Source of the DNA: Candidatus Gastranaerophilales bacterium
Lineage (GTDB): Bacteria > Cyanobacteriota > Vampirovibrionia > Gastranaerophilales > Gastranaerophilaceae
DNA: 64,000 nucleotides
Assembly (NCBI GenBank): GCA_017402995.1
Contig: JAFQOV010000007.1
Location: 1-64,000 of the forward strand
Direction of reading: 5' to 3'
In this document: positions 26,651-35,508 of the stretch, in pieces
How positions within the stretch are numbered: the first letter of the stretch is position 1
Layout of the letters: the number at the start of each line of letters is the position of its first letter
Notes under the pieces: model-generated
What the model saw: the letters and a program-made list of their open reading frames with translations, nothing else
Told to the model about the DNA's origin: nothing
Database searches by the model: none
Made by a program: the position numbers and the translations under genes

Positions 26651-27246
26651 TTTCTGACTTTGTTTTCTTCGCCTTTAACTAATCTTTTAATGTTTTCTCT
26701 ATGCAAATAGATGATATAAACACCTGCAATCGCGCAATAAATAACGTATCCAATTGGGCTTTTTAAGAAAAACATAATAAATGGCGATAAACCAAGTGCG
26801 ATAATTGAACCTAAAGAAACATATTTTGAAATGTATGTTATTGTTCCCCAAATTAAAGCAATGATTATGCCAGCAATCCAATTAAGTGCCAAAATTGTTC
26901 CAACACCAGAAGCAACAGATTTTCCACCCTTGAATTGCAAGAAAATTGGTTTTGAGTGCCCAATAATTACAGCAACCGCACATAATGTTTCAACAATTCC
27001 TAAATGGTCTGCTAAATGACAAGCACGCGCTAGAACAATTGGTAAAGCGCCTTTAATAGCATCTAATATCATAACGATAAAGAACCATTTTTTACCTAAT
27101 ACGCGTTTAACATTTGTTGCACCAGTTGAACCAGAGCCAATTGTGCGGATATCTTGTCCTGTTTTTGCTTTAACAATTAAAAAACCGGTCGGAATTGAAC
27201 CAATTAAATATGCTAAAACTATGAACAATATTACATTTACACTCAT
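26647..27246 (-). CDS. plsY: Acyl-phosphate:glycerol-3-phosphate acyltransferase
   Basis: Integral membrane enzyme that starts phospholipid synthesis. The active-site motifs are SIPTGFLIVK, the GSGSTGATNVKRVLGKK loop, and GHSKPIFLQFKGGKSVASGVG. Length 199 aa with several transmembrane helices is typical. The ATG overlaps the der stop by one base, giving a der-plsY operon. Confidence 0.95.
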   Translation of the reverse strand: MSVNVILFIVLAYLIGSIPTGFLIVKAKTGQDIRTIGSGSTGATNVKRVLGKKWFFIVMILDAIKGALPIVLARACHLADHLGIVETLCAVAVIIGHSKPIFLQFKGGKSVASGVGTILALNWIAGIIIALIWGTITYISKYVSLGSIIALGLSPFIMFFLKSPIGYVIYCAIAGVYIIYLHRENIKRLVKGEENKVRN

Positions 27247-28571
27247 TATTTATCTCCTTTTTGACGATAAGAAACTACAATCGGAGTTCCTTTAAAGCCG
27301 AAATTCTCACGTAATTTTTTCGAAATATATCTTTTATAATGGTCTTGGATTAAATCTTTGTTATTAATGAAAATAACAAAAGTCGGAGGGTTATTTTTCG
27401 CTTGTGTTGAATAATAAACCCTTAAAGTTTTGCCTTTAATTGAACTTGGCGGATTTAGGTTATATGCTTCAGATATAACTTTATTCAAAAGACCAGTCGA
27501 AATTCTTTTTGCTCTTTGCTCTTGAACCATTTGAGCAACTCTAAAAATATTGTCTAATCTTTGACCAGTTTTCGCACTGATATAAATTTTTTCAGCATAA
27601 TTTAAAAATGGCGCTTCAGATTCAACTTCTTGCTCATATTTATGTGTTTGAACATTTTTAACCAAATCCCATTTGTTGAATGCCAAAATCAAACCACAGC
27701 CTGCTTCTTCGCAAATGCTCGCAATTTTTTTATCTTGATCAGATAAGCCTTCCTCTGAATCAATCACCAATAGCGCAACGTCGCACTCTCTAATTGCGCG
27801 AATTGCCCTATCGACAGCAAACATTTCAACGCCATAATCTACTTTTGATTTTTTTCTAATTCCTGCCGTATCAACAATTCGATAAACTTTATCTTCAAAA
27901 ACGACTTCTTCATCTATGCTGTCGCGAGTAGTCCCAGAAACGTTGCTCACGATTGCTCTTTGCTTTTTCAAAAGATTGTTTAAAATTGAGCTTTTGCCAG
28001 CGTTTGGTTTTCCAACAATTGCAATTTTAATTGGTTTTTCAATATCATCTTCAAGCTCTTCAACAGTTTCTGGTTGAATATCTTTTGTAATAATATCCAA
28101 TAAATCACCAACTCCACCATCACCATGGAGTGCGGATAAAAGGTGCATGTCATCAAAACCCAAAGCCCAAAATTCAGAGGCTAAATCTGCTTGTGCTTTT
28201 GAATCAACTTTGTTTACAACCAATAAAACTTCTTTTTTAATTTGTCTTAATTTGTTTGCAATATCGTAATCATATGGATTTAAGCCAGATTTTGCATCAA
28301 CAATAAACAAAATTAAATCTGCCTCATCAATTGCTAAATCAACTTGGGCGTTGATATTTTTAACAAATTCGTCTTCATTTCCTTCAACAATACCGCCTGT
28401 ATCAATCAAAATGAAGTTTTTATCTTGCCAAGTTGCATCAACATATATTCTATCTCTTGTGATATTTGGCATATCATCAACAATAGATAACCTACGACCT
28501 GCAATTCTATTTACCAGTGTGGATTTGCCGACGTTTGGACGCCCGACAATCGCTATTTTTTTCTCGTTCAT
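27246..28571 (-). CDS. der: Ribosome-assembly GTPase Der (EngA)
   Basis: Tandem GTPase domains for 50S maturation: GRPNVGKST and DTGG in the first, GKPNAGKSS, DTAG and NKWD in the second, then a KH-like C-terminal domain (YNLNPPSS...FVIFINNKDL). The ATG at 28571 (MNEKKIAIVG) fits the family better than the one at 28580. TATAAT begins 13 nt before it with no Shine-Dalgarno, so this transcript too may be nearly leaderless. First gene of der-plsY. Confidence 0.95.
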   Translation of the reverse strand: MNEKKIAIVGRPNVGKSTLVNRIAGRRLSIVDDMPNITRDRIYVDATWQDKNFILIDTGGIVEGNEDEFVKNINAQVDLAIDEADLILFIVDAKSGLNPYDYDIANKLRQIKKEVLLVVNKVDSKAQADLASEFWALGFDDMHLLSALHGDGGVGDLLDIITKDIQPETVEELEDDIEKPIKIAIVGKPNAGKSSILNNLLKKQRAIVSNVSGTTRDSIDEEVVFEDKVYRIVDTAGIRKKSKVDYGVEMFAVDRAIRAIRECDVALLVIDSEEGLSDQDKKIASICEEAGCGLILAFNKWDLVKNVQTHKYEQEVESEAPFLNYAEKIYISAKTGQRLDNIFRVAQMVQEQRAKRISTGLLNKVISEAYNLNPPSSIKGKTLRVYYSTQAKNNPPTFVIFINNKDLIQDHYKRYISKKLRENFGFKGTPIVVSYRQKGDK

Positions 28572-28629
28572 AATCTTCATTATAATATAAAAATTTAAAG
28601 GCTTTTTATTAAAATGTAAACATTTGTAA

Positions 28630-28647
28630 CAAAAGTATATACTTTTG
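28630..28647. promoter_or_regulatory. 18-bp perfect palindrome, candidate operator
   Basis: CAAAAGTAT / ATACTTTTG, between divergent der (58 bases away) and the coiled-coil gene at 28707 (59 bases away). It is centred almost exactly in the intergenic space, as expected for a shared operator. Confidence 0.5.
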
Positions 28648-28706
28648 AAATCACGAATATATATTTGTTTTTATTAATATGTAAGTAAAATAAAAAGGTC
28701 GAAAAA

Positions 28707-29129
28707 ATGAGTTCTTTATTTCTTTCTTTAACGGTTAAAACCCTAAAAGCAGAACAAGAAACAATCACAAATCAATTAACAGATATTTCTGAAGATACTC
28801 GCGTTGATTCAAGATATGCTGCAAATGCAAAAGCATCAGTTGATCAAGAATACGATATTCAAGCAGAAATGATTAAAAGCGAAATGGAATTGATTGATGA
28901 TAAGACCTGTCCTGAATATGAAGAATTACTTCAAGAATTAAATGATTTCAAAGAAGAACGCGACAAAAAAATGCAAAGAATTGAAGACGAAGAAATATAT
29001 AAAGAAGAAGCAAGAGATAATGAAAAAGTAGTCTTGGAATCAAAACTTCAAGCAGTAAATGCAGATATTGAAACCTTTAAGGAAGGTAGAGATAAAGCAA
29101 TCGAAGAAGAATTTAGTTACGCAAGTTAA
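28707..29129 (+). CDS. Small coiled-coil protein
   Basis: A 140-aa, highly charged (Glu/Lys/Asp) helical protein. Heptad-like spacing is seen over nearly its whole length, with a Ser/Thr/Ala-rich N-terminus and no signal peptide. AAGG lies 11 nt before the ATG, and a strong terminator follows directly. The size and all-helical build resemble filament, needle or chaperone-like proteins, but no family can be named. It is single and divergent from der, with an 18-bp palindrome between them. Confidence 0.65.
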   Translation: MSSLFLSLTVKTLKAEQETITNQLTDISEDTRVDSRYAANAKASVDQEYDIQAEMIKSEMELIDDKTCPEYEELLQELNDFKEERDKKMQRIEDEEIYKEEARDNEKVVLESKLQAVNADIETFKEGRDKAIEEEFSYAS

Positions 29130-29133
29130 TAAC

Positions 29134-29164
29134 AAAAAAGACCCTTTTAAAAGGGTCTTTTTTT
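29134..29164. terminator. Bidirectional terminator
   Basis: AAAAAAGACCC (29134-29144) pairs with GGGTCTTTTTT (29153-29163) around TTTTAAAA. A-run and T-run flank the stem, so it serves both the coiled-coil gene (+) and the convergent GH57 gene (-). Confidence 0.9.
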
Positions 29165-29177
29165 ATGAAATAAATAT

Positions 29178-30938
29178 TTATGATTTCATTGCTTGTCTGT
29201 GTTTTTCAACTCTGCCTTCGTAAAGTGGAGCAAGCTTTGAAGATTGTTGTGGCAACAAGCCTTCTTCAATTGGTGAATAAACACGATAGTCGATATCAGC
29301 AAAACAGTTGTCGATTGATTCAATTGCAACTAATTTTTCTTCATCAATATAACCTTGTTCAATCATATCAGCAATTGTTTCAAATCTTTCAACGTGTTCT
29401 CTAAATCTATCTGTTGCGTAATCTTTAGCTTGCCATGTTGTGATTAAGAAAGGCCAATCTGAAGATTGAAGAAGTAATTCTTCTCTTGCAAGTTGATTTA
29501 GCGCTCTGTGCAACACTTTGTCTTCTGGAACTTTTTCATATTTTGAAACAATGTCAATAATACGTTTTTCGGTTGCATGAATAATTGGCCACATCCATTC
29601 TGTTAAATGATTTTGCCATACCCAGAAGTGTCCGCCTTGTCCCCAAGAAGATTCAGGGATTTGGATTGCTTCAACTGGTGGGTGAGCTTTTAGATATTCA
29701 CCCGCTGTCATCATTTCAACCTCTGGAACATGTTGGTTTAATTTTTTGATAACTTGTTTAATAAACTCGATACCTTCAAACCACCAGTGTCCATAAAGCT
29801 CTGTATCAAAAGATACCATTACAAGACCTTCTTTGCCATTTGCATTTTTGTAATCATTTAACAAATGATAAATTAAGTTAGTGTAATGATCGGAGTTTGA
29901 ATTAACTTGGTTCATTGCGAGCACTGGGTCATAAAGCATTTTATCCCCAAGGTCAGTAGTAGACGAAGTAATTCTCCAATAGTGCATGCCTGAGTTGCAG
30001 TCTTTTCTGTGAAACTCTCTATAACAACCGTCTCCAGGATAGCCATCTGCTGCTGACCATACTTGGAATCCTGCTCTATCGTTTCTACCCATCACGGCAA
30101 CTTGTGCATCAGGTAACCAATACGCACTATATGTGTCATATCCGGTTGCCTCTCTTTTTGGTAATGGTATATACTCAATATTTCCGTAGACTCCGATATT
30201 TCTACGGTTTCCGATAGAGTTTCCACCTTCAATCACGTGTGATTCGGTGAAAAAGTATTCAATATCATTGTTTTGTAATGTTACTTCAATAGCTGGACGC
30301 CAGTGTTTTTGACCGTCTTTGCCAACATATTCATAACCTTGTCTGTATGCACATTCTGGCAACCAGCAACCTTTTGCTTTTTTGCCAAAAAGTTTTTTAG
30401 TTGTATCTGAACCAACTTTAAATTGTGCATTTAAGTTTGTATCTGTTGCTAAAAGTGGTGAAAAACCATGTGTTGCACCAGATGTTGTAATTTCAATACA
30501 ACCTAAGTCTTGGAATTTTTTAAATCCAGAAATTAGGTCCTTGTTAAATTTGTTGATAAACAAATCTTTAATTCTGTTATACCAATCGAAATAATATTTT
30601 GCTAAATATTTTAAATGTTGGCTGTGTGCAACTTCAGGATCAGGATATCTTTCTAAATCTTCAGCTACTGCTTTAATTCTTGCATCAAGATAATCTATAA
30701 AACCTTGTTGTAAATGCGCATCATTTAATTGTTCAGCTAGGATTGGTGTAATACCAACTGTTAATTTTGCTTTAATACCTTCATCATATAATTCAGATAT
30801 CATATTAAGCAAAGGAACATATGTTTCTTCCATACATTCATATAAACATTCTTCGCCAAATGGCCACATGCCAGCCATTCTGTAATATGGCAAATGCGAA
30901 TGTAACATGAATACGAATTGTCCTACTTTTTGCACCAT
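29178..30938 (-). CDS. GH57 1,4-alpha-glucan branching enzyme
   Basis: Introduces alpha-1,6 branches in glycogen. The GH57 fold starts at VFMLHSHLPYYR. The nucleophile Glu region is WLPECAYRQG, and the acid/base Asp region is VSFDTELYGHWWFEG. A C-terminal DUF1957 helical domain follows (about 430-586). The architecture is that of the Thermus/Thermotoga/cyanobacterial branching enzyme. The ATG at 30938 (MVQKVGQFVF) has AAAGG upstream; the 15 residues from 30983 are not family-like. Confidence 0.92.
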   Translation of the reverse strand: MVQKVGQFVFMLHSHLPYYRMAGMWPFGEECLYECMEETYVPLLNMISELYDEGIKAKLTVGITPILAEQLNDAHLQQGFIDYLDARIKAVAEDLERYPDPEVAHSQHLKYLAKYYFDWYNRIKDLFINKFNKDLISGFKKFQDLGCIEITTSGATHGFSPLLATDTNLNAQFKVGSDTTKKLFGKKAKGCWLPECAYRQGYEYVGKDGQKHWRPAIEVTLQNNDIEYFFTESHVIEGGNSIGNRRNIGVYGNIEYIPLPKREATGYDTYSAYWLPDAQVAVMGRNDRAGFQVWSAADGYPGDGCYREFHRKDCNSGMHYWRITSSTTDLGDKMLYDPVLAMNQVNSNSDHYTNLIYHLLNDYKNANGKEGLVMVSFDTELYGHWWFEGIEFIKQVIKKLNQHVPEVEMMTAGEYLKAHPPVEAIQIPESSWGQGGHFWVWQNHLTEWMWPIIHATEKRIIDIVSKYEKVPEDKVLHRALNQLAREELLLQSSDWPFLITTWQAKDYATDRFREHVERFETIADMIEQGYIDEEKLVAIESIDNCFADIDYRVYSPIEEGLLPQQSSKLAPLYEGRVEKHRQAMKS

Positions 30939-31154
30939 ATTTTTGATTGCCTTTCGATTTCTAATAACATATTTATAACACAAATAAATATAAAAATAAT
31001 CATTTAGAATTAGTACATTTGTATAAATTTACATAATTTATATAGTTATATTTAACTAATTTTTCAATCAAGATAAGCCTTTTGGTGTTTTCAATGTTTT
31101 TGTTAATATTTGTAAAAAATTTTATTTTATTTTTTTTGAAGTTAAATTAATTAT
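30939..31154. other. AT-rich intergenic region
   Basis: The longest gene-free stretch in the window, between the divergent GH57 gene and the gene at 31155. It holds both promoters. TAAATT at 31143 fits the leaderless promoter of the right-hand gene. No RNA gene, repeat or further ORF is seen. Confidence 0.7.
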
Positions 31155-31736
31155 ATGAGCGAAGATAAAAAAGTTTTATTCGACCCTGGGTATGCCCCAC
31201 TTGTCATAAATTCTTTAGGACAAGTTGGTTATTTATATTACACATTTAGCGCCGTAAAAGATTTAAAAGCAAAGCGTCTTAACTTTCCAATGACGTTTAG
31301 ACGAATTGAAAAACATTTGAACAATACAATCTATTTTTATCTTGGTTGTTTATTATGGGCGACATATTTAAAAAAATTTGATGATTTTGAAATCATTGGC
31401 AATCAGCTTCTTGGCGAAGATTGCGAAGAATATGAATATACTAGAGAGCTTGATTTTTTAATTGACTATACAAAAAATCAAATCCCAAAAGATTTCAAAT
31501 ATTACTTAAATAAAACCTATGAAATTGACGAAAGATTTATCAAAATCCTTGAAACATACAGAGAATTTTTAATCATTAACAAAGGTTTTTGTAATGTTTC
31601 AAAAACTAATCAAATAGAATTACCTAAAAATTTAAAAAAACCAAGCGAGCTTGAAATATTAAACGAAAAAATTAAAAAAGCCATTCAAGAAAGAAATCTT
31701 GAACAGCTTTTAGAGCTTTATGATTTAATTTTTTAA
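31155..31736 (+). CDS. Hypothetical protein (193 aa)
   Basis: No family recognised. The protein is soluble, mostly helical and rich in Tyr, Phe, Leu and Lys. A slightly hydrophobic stretch near residues 57-68 ([16 protein letters not shown]) is too short and polar to be sure of as a membrane helix. The last 40 residues are charged and coiled-coil-like. TAAATT starts 12 nt before the ATG with no Shine-Dalgarno. It converges on apt with 4 bases of overlap. Confidence 0.7.
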   Translation: MSEDKKVLFDPGYAPLVINSLGQVGYLYYTFSAVKDLKAKRLNFPMTFRRIEKHLNNTIYFYLGCLLWATYLKKFDDFEIIGNQLLGEDCEEYEYTRELDFLIDYTKNQIPKDFKYYLNKTYEIDERFIKILETYREFLIINKGFCNVSKTNQIELPKNLKKPSELEILNEKIKKAIQERNLEQLLELYDLIF

Positions 31737-32257
31737 TATTTTGTTAAAGAAACGATTTTAACGTCTTTTGGAAGTTTTTCTCTTCCAGCTAAATCTTCCA
31801 ATTCAATTACAAAAGCAACGCCTTTAACGTTTGCCAATTTTGAAACAAGTTTAACTGCAGCTGCCGCTGTTCCGCCTGTTGCAAGAAGGTCATCAACGAT
31901 TAAAACGTTTTGACCTTGTTTTAAGGCATCTTTATGGATTTCAATTTTATCTGTGCCATATTCAAGTTCATATTCTTGTGAAATTACTTCAGCAGGAAGT
32001 TTTTTTGGTTTTCTAATTGGCACAAAACCACAATTTAATTTATATGCTAAAGGCATACCAAAAATAAACCCGCGAGATTCAATCCCAGCAACGAAGTCTA
32101 TTTTTTCATCTTTAAATTGTTCATATAATTCATCAATCATTAATTTTAACACTTCAGCGTCTTTCAATGCTGTTGTGATATCACGAAACAAAATCCCTTC
32201 TTTTGGAAAGTTTGGGATTTCTCTAATCGAATTTTTAATTTTTTCAATATTTTCCAT
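31733..32257 (-). CDS. apt: Adenine phosphoribosyltransferase
   Basis: Purine salvage: adenine plus PRPP to AMP. The hood start [20 protein letters not shown], the central [13 protein letters not shown] and the PRPP motif [15 protein letters not shown] are canonical. The ATG at 32257 has AAAGGA 7 nt upstream and gives the usual N-terminus; the longer frame from 32278 adds seven odd residues. Divergent from prfB. Confidence 0.95.
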   Translation of the reverse strand: MENIEKIKNSIREIPNFPKEGILFRDITTALKDAEVLKLMIDELYEQFKDEKIDFVAGIESRGFIFGMPLAYKLNCGFVPIRKPKKLPAEVISQEYELEYGTDKIEIHKDALKQGQNVLIVDDLLATGGTAAAAVKLVSKLANVKGVAFVIELEDLAGREKLPKDVKIVSLTKY

Positions 32258-32302
32258 GCTTTTTCCTTTAAATTCCACATGTTATTTTATCAAAAAATAT
32301 TT

Positions 32303-32313
32303 TATAGTAAAAT
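32303..32313 (+). promoter_or_regulatory. Leaderless promoter of prfB
   Basis: TATAGTAAAAT; the TAAAAT hexamer begins 12 nt before the prfB ATG. The same 11-mer at the same distance precedes ffh and cysS. Confidence 0.65.
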
Positions 32314-32319
32314 ATATTT

Positions 32320-33418
32320 ATGAGCGAAAATCTTTTAATTGACGAAGTTAAATCTTTTTTAAATGCCTTAGTTTCAAGATTTGAAACAATAGAAAGGTGT
32401 CTTTGACGCAAAAAAATTGCAAAACGATTTTTCAAAAATCGAAAACGAATTAAAAGATGAAAATATTTGGTCAAACCCTGAAAAATCAAGCGCTCTATTA
32501 AAAGAACAAAAAGAGCTTAAAAACAAGCTTGAAAAGCTATCTTCTTGGAAAAATATTTTAAACGATACAGAAGTTGCGCTTGAACTAGAAGACATTAATT
32601 TAATTCAAGAACAACAAGCACAATTAAAAAAACTTGAAAAAGATTTTGATAAGTTTGATTTAGAAAATATGTTAAGTGGCGAATATGATAAAAATGACGC
32701 TATTTTAACAATAATCTCTGGCGCTGGCGGAACAGACGCGCAAGATTGGGTAGATATGTTGTTTCGAATGTATCTACGTTGGGCGCAAATTAAAGGATAT
32801 CAAACAGAGCTTTTAGACAAACAAGATGGCGACGAAGCAGGGATTAAATCTGCAACATTTAAAGTCAGCGGACTATACGCATATGGATATTCAAAAGCAG
32901 AAAAAGGTGTGCATAGGCTGGTTAGAATTTCGCCATTTAATGCAAATGGAAAAAGGCAAACAAGCTTTGCATCATTAGAGGTCTCCCCAATCATTGAAGA
33001 TTTTTCATCTAAAATTGAAATCAGACCAGAAGAAATCGAAGTTGATACAATGCGCTCTGGTGGCGCTGGCGGACAAAACGTTAACAAAGTTGAAACAGCA
33101 GTTCGAATTAAACACTTGCCAACAGGAATTGTTGTGAAATGTCAGCAACAACGCTCTCAACTTCAAAACAAAGAAACTGCTCTTCAAATGTTGGCTTCAA
33201 AACTTCTTGAAATCAAGCAAATGGAACATGAGAAAAAATTAGGACAATTAAAAGGCGAAAACGTTGACGTTAATTTCGGTTCGCAAATTCGCTCGTACGT
33301 TTTCCACCCATACAAAATGGTCAAAGACCATAGAACAGGTTTTGAAACAGCAGACGTTGATGGTGTTATGAATGGCGAAATTGATGGATTTATTGAAAGT
33401 TACCTAAGAAAAAATTAA
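32320..33418 (+). CDS. prfB: Peptide chain release factor 2 with programmed +1 frameshift
   Basis: Translation starts at ATG 32320 and runs 28 codons to CTT TGA C (32401-32407). An AGAAAGG anti-SD-pairing stretch sits just upstream, so a +1 slip onto GAC joins the long frame. The product of about 365 aa has the RF2 codon-recognition tripeptide SPF ([13 protein letters not shown]) and the catalytic GGQ ([14 protein letters not shown]). RF2 terminates at UGA and UAA and regulates itself through this in-frame UGA. The mRNA looks leaderless. Convergent with the YhcH gene, 4 bases overlapping. Confidence 0.96.
32391..32407 (+). promoter_or_regulatory. RF2 autoregulatory +1 frameshift site
   Basis: AGAAAGGTGT CTT TGA C. 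A purine-rich Shine-Dalgarno-like element lies three nt before CTT, TGA is in frame zero, and the base after it is C. This is the classic arrangement of bacterial prfB. Confidence 0.95.
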
Positions 33419-33870
33419 ATTTTAATTTTTACAATAACTTTTTTAATTTCAATATCATCTTCAACGCTCAACATTGGAGCATGTACGTCATTTGGATAAA
33501 ATATCGTAAATTCGCCCTCTTGAACGTTAACAAAATTGAATTTTTCACCATTTAAAAATTCAACATCTTTTTCTTTATCATATTTTTCTATAATTTCATT
33601 AAAATCTGCTAATAAGCCATAGCCCATTTTTTCTTTGCCCGAAATTACATATTGGATATCAATGTAGTCTCTATGCACTTCCCATTTTTTTAAATTTTGA
33701 TTTTTTGTTTTTAAACTTTGAACGTTAGCATAAATCTCGTTGCCCAAAATTTCATATCTTCCATCGGGCAAAGTTTTTAAATCTTCTTTTGATAAAAATT
33801 CAAACCCTTTTTGAATTTTTTCACCAAGACAATAATATTGTTTTGCATTGTTTAATTTATCAAATATCAT
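33415..33870 (-). CDS. YhcH/YjgK/YiaL family protein
   Basis: A cupin-like beta-barrel protein of the DUF386 family, linked to sialic-acid and other sugar catabolism in enterobacteria. Typical are [40 protein letters not shown] with metal-binding His and Glu, and [14 protein letters not shown]. The ATG at 33870 has AAAGGA 6-7 nt upstream and overlaps the GT2 gene by 11 nt, so the two genes are likely coupled. The substrate is unknown. Confidence 0.87.
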   Translation of the reverse strand: MIFDKLNNAKQYYCLGEKIQKGFEFLSKEDLKTLPDGRYEILGNEIYANVQSLKTKNQNLKKWEVHRDYIDIQYVISGKEKMGYGLLADFNEIIEKYDKEKDVEFLNGEKFNFVNVQEGEFTIFYPNDVHAPMLSVEDDIEIKKVIVKIKI

Positions 33871-34639
33871 CTTCAATTCCTTTTATGCTTTTTTCTTTTA
33901 ACATAATTTGTTTTATAAATTCAAAATATGCTTTTTTGGCAGATATCATAAAGCCATATTTTTCAAAAATCCCTCTTTTAATTAAATACCAATAGCAAAA
34001 TGTTTTAAAAGGTTTTGAAAAAACACAATAGTTCGCTTTTTTAACATGTTTAAATTCAAGCCTTAAACCTTGAATGATATTTTCGGTTTCTTTTAAAATA
34101 TCTGCTTCTAAATAGTTATATAAATATCCGTTTTGAATTTTAAAATTTCTATTAAACTTATGAATTTTAGAATTTTGAGATTTTAATTCAAACGAAAAAT
34201 TGTTTTTTAATTTCGCGTGTCCTTTTTTGAAAAGTCTTAAAATTCCTCTTTGTTTTAAAAATTTAATTTCTTTTTGAAGATAAAAATTTTTTTGAGGCAA
34301 TGTCACACAAAACTTGTTTTTCTTTGGCTTTTCAATATATTTGTTTAATTCAAACAATAGTTTTTGCGGTGCAATTTCTGTATCTTGAACAACAAAAACC
34401 CAATCGTTTTGAATTTCATCAAGCGCTTGATTAAAAGCAATATCTAGCTCGTTTTTATTTGAATAGATAACTTTTGCCTTATATTCTTTTGCAATTTCAA
34501 TCGTATCATCTGTCGAATGAAAATCAATTAAAACAATTTCATCTAAGTCTTTTAAGCTTTCAAGCGTGTCGCACAAAGTTTTTTCACAATTAAATGTGTT
34601 AATTATTGCGCTAATTTTAATTTTTTCTTCTTTTTGCAT
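33860..34639 (-). CDS. Glycosyltransferase family 2
   Basis: An N-terminal GT-A domain with SAIINTFNCEKTLCDTLESL, EIVLIDFHSTDDTIEIAKEY and VQDTE near the nucleotide-sugar metal site (DxD-like). The arrangement recalls the WaaE/KdtX branch of LPS-core glucosyltransferases. The C-terminal part is basic and helical, with possible membrane contact (FKTFCYWYLIKRGIF). TAGAAT begins 12 nt before the ATG with no Shine-Dalgarno. It heads an operon with the YhcH gene. Confidence 0.82.
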   Translation of the reverse strand: MQKEEKIKISAIINTFNCEKTLCDTLESLKDLDEIVLIDFHSTDDTIEIAKEYKAKVIYSNKNELDIAFNQALDEIQNDWVFVVQDTEIAPQKLLFELNKYIEKPKKNKFCVTLPQKNFYLQKEIKFLKQRGILRLFKKGHAKLKNNFSFELKSQNSKIHKFNRNFKIQNGYLYNYLEADILKETENIIQGLRLEFKHVKKANYCVFSKPFKTFCYWYLIKRGIFEKYGFMISAKKAYFEFIKQIMLKEKSIKGIEDDI

Positions 34640-34645
34640 ACTTAA

Positions 34646-34651
34646 ATTCTA
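34646..34651 (-). promoter_or_regulatory. -10 element of the GT2 gene (leaderless type)
   Basis: TAGAAT, first base 12 nt before the ATG at 34639. Confidence 0.45.
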
Positions 34652-34678
34652 TAAAAAATTTGAATTTATAACATACAG

Positions 34679-35419
34679 TTATTGTGGGATTTTAATGCTT
34701 CCTTTGACATCTTTTGAAATCCCAACTGTTTCAAATAATGAATTATATAAATCCTCTGGCGAATTAGCGTTTAAAAACTTTCCACTTGTCATAAGTGCAG
34801 TACATTTTAGTTGGTTATTCGCTTCTAAATCGTGAATATCTAGCGCAATAACATCAATTGTAATATCATTTCTTGTTTTCATTAAATTAATCACATACGT
34901 GCAAGGGCTTTCGTCGCAATTTTCGCCACCATCTGTAATTAAAATAATGTGTTTTTTGCCAGAAACACCATAAAAATCACTGTTTACAGCTTGTTTTAGG
35001 GAATATGTTATTGGAGTCCAACCAACAGCTTGTGTTGAATATAGGCTTGATAAAATTGATTGATAATTTCCAGTATTTAATGGGACTGTTAAACTTGAAG
35101 CTTGGCAACCTTGCAAATATGTAAAACCTGCCTTGTGTCCATAAATTCTTAAACCTGTTTTTACGTTTGGTGGAATTTTTGGCAAAATCTCTGCTAATGC
35201 GTTTCTTGCAATTTCAAGTTTAGATTGATTTCCAATAAAGTCGTTCATTGAATTTGAAAAATCAACAATGAAGATAATTTGCCCATCTTTTTGATTTTGA
35301 GCAACGTTTTTTGAAACTTGTGTAATATTTTGAGGTGTATAAATTTTATAATTATAATTTGGCGCACAAAGTGCATATGCAAAAGTTAAAACCAAAAATG
35401 AATATAATATTTTTTTCAT
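34679..35419 (-). CDS. Secreted von Willebrand factor A-domain protein
   Basis: A signal peptide (KKILYSFLVLTFAYALCA) is followed by a VWA domain with the MIDAS motif DFSNSMND, a conserved Thr in GWTPITYSL and an Asp in ITDGGENCD. The second half has Cys pairs (ENCDESPC and others), consistent with an extracytoplasmic disulfide-bonded protein. A metal-dependent adhesion or scaffold function is inferred. An extended -10, TG-C-TATAAT, begins its hexamer 12 nt before the ATG; no Shine-Dalgarno. Confidence 0.85.
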   Translation of the reverse strand: MKKILYSFLVLTFAYALCAPNYNYKIYTPQNITQVSKNVAQNQKDGQIIFIVDFSNSMNDFIGNQSKLEIARNALAEILPKIPPNVKTGLRIYGHKAGFTYLQGCQASSLTVPLNTGNYQSILSSLYSTQAVGWTPITYSLKQAVNSDFYGVSGKKHIILITDGGENCDESPCTYVINLMKTRNDITIDVIALDIHDLEANNQLKCTALMTSGKFLNANSPEDLYNSLFETVGISKDVKGSIKIPQ

Positions 35420-35425
35420 AGAAAT

Positions 35426-35431
35426 ATTATA
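35426..35431 (-). promoter_or_regulatory. Extended -10 of the VWA gene (leaderless type)
   Basis: TG-C-TATAAT on the minus strand, hexamer first base 12 nt before the ATG at 35419. Confidence 0.6.
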
Positions 35432-35491
35432 GCATATTGAAACTTAAAAAATTATTAAACAAAATGCTATTTAAGTATATTTTAGAGTTTT

Positions 35492-35502
35492 TATAGTAAA
35501 AT
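35492..35502 (+). promoter_or_regulatory. Leaderless promoter of ffh
   Basis: TATAGTAAAAT, identical in sequence and distance (TAAAAT at -12) to the prfB promoter. Confidence 0.65.
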
Positions 35503-35508
35503 AATTAT

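Noticed and set aside
32320-32406. Broken prfB (short frame ending in TGA before the long frame)
   Set aside because: The break is the standard RF2 programmed frameshift, with a Shine-Dalgarno-like element, CTT-TGA-C and intact SPF and GGQ motifs downstream.
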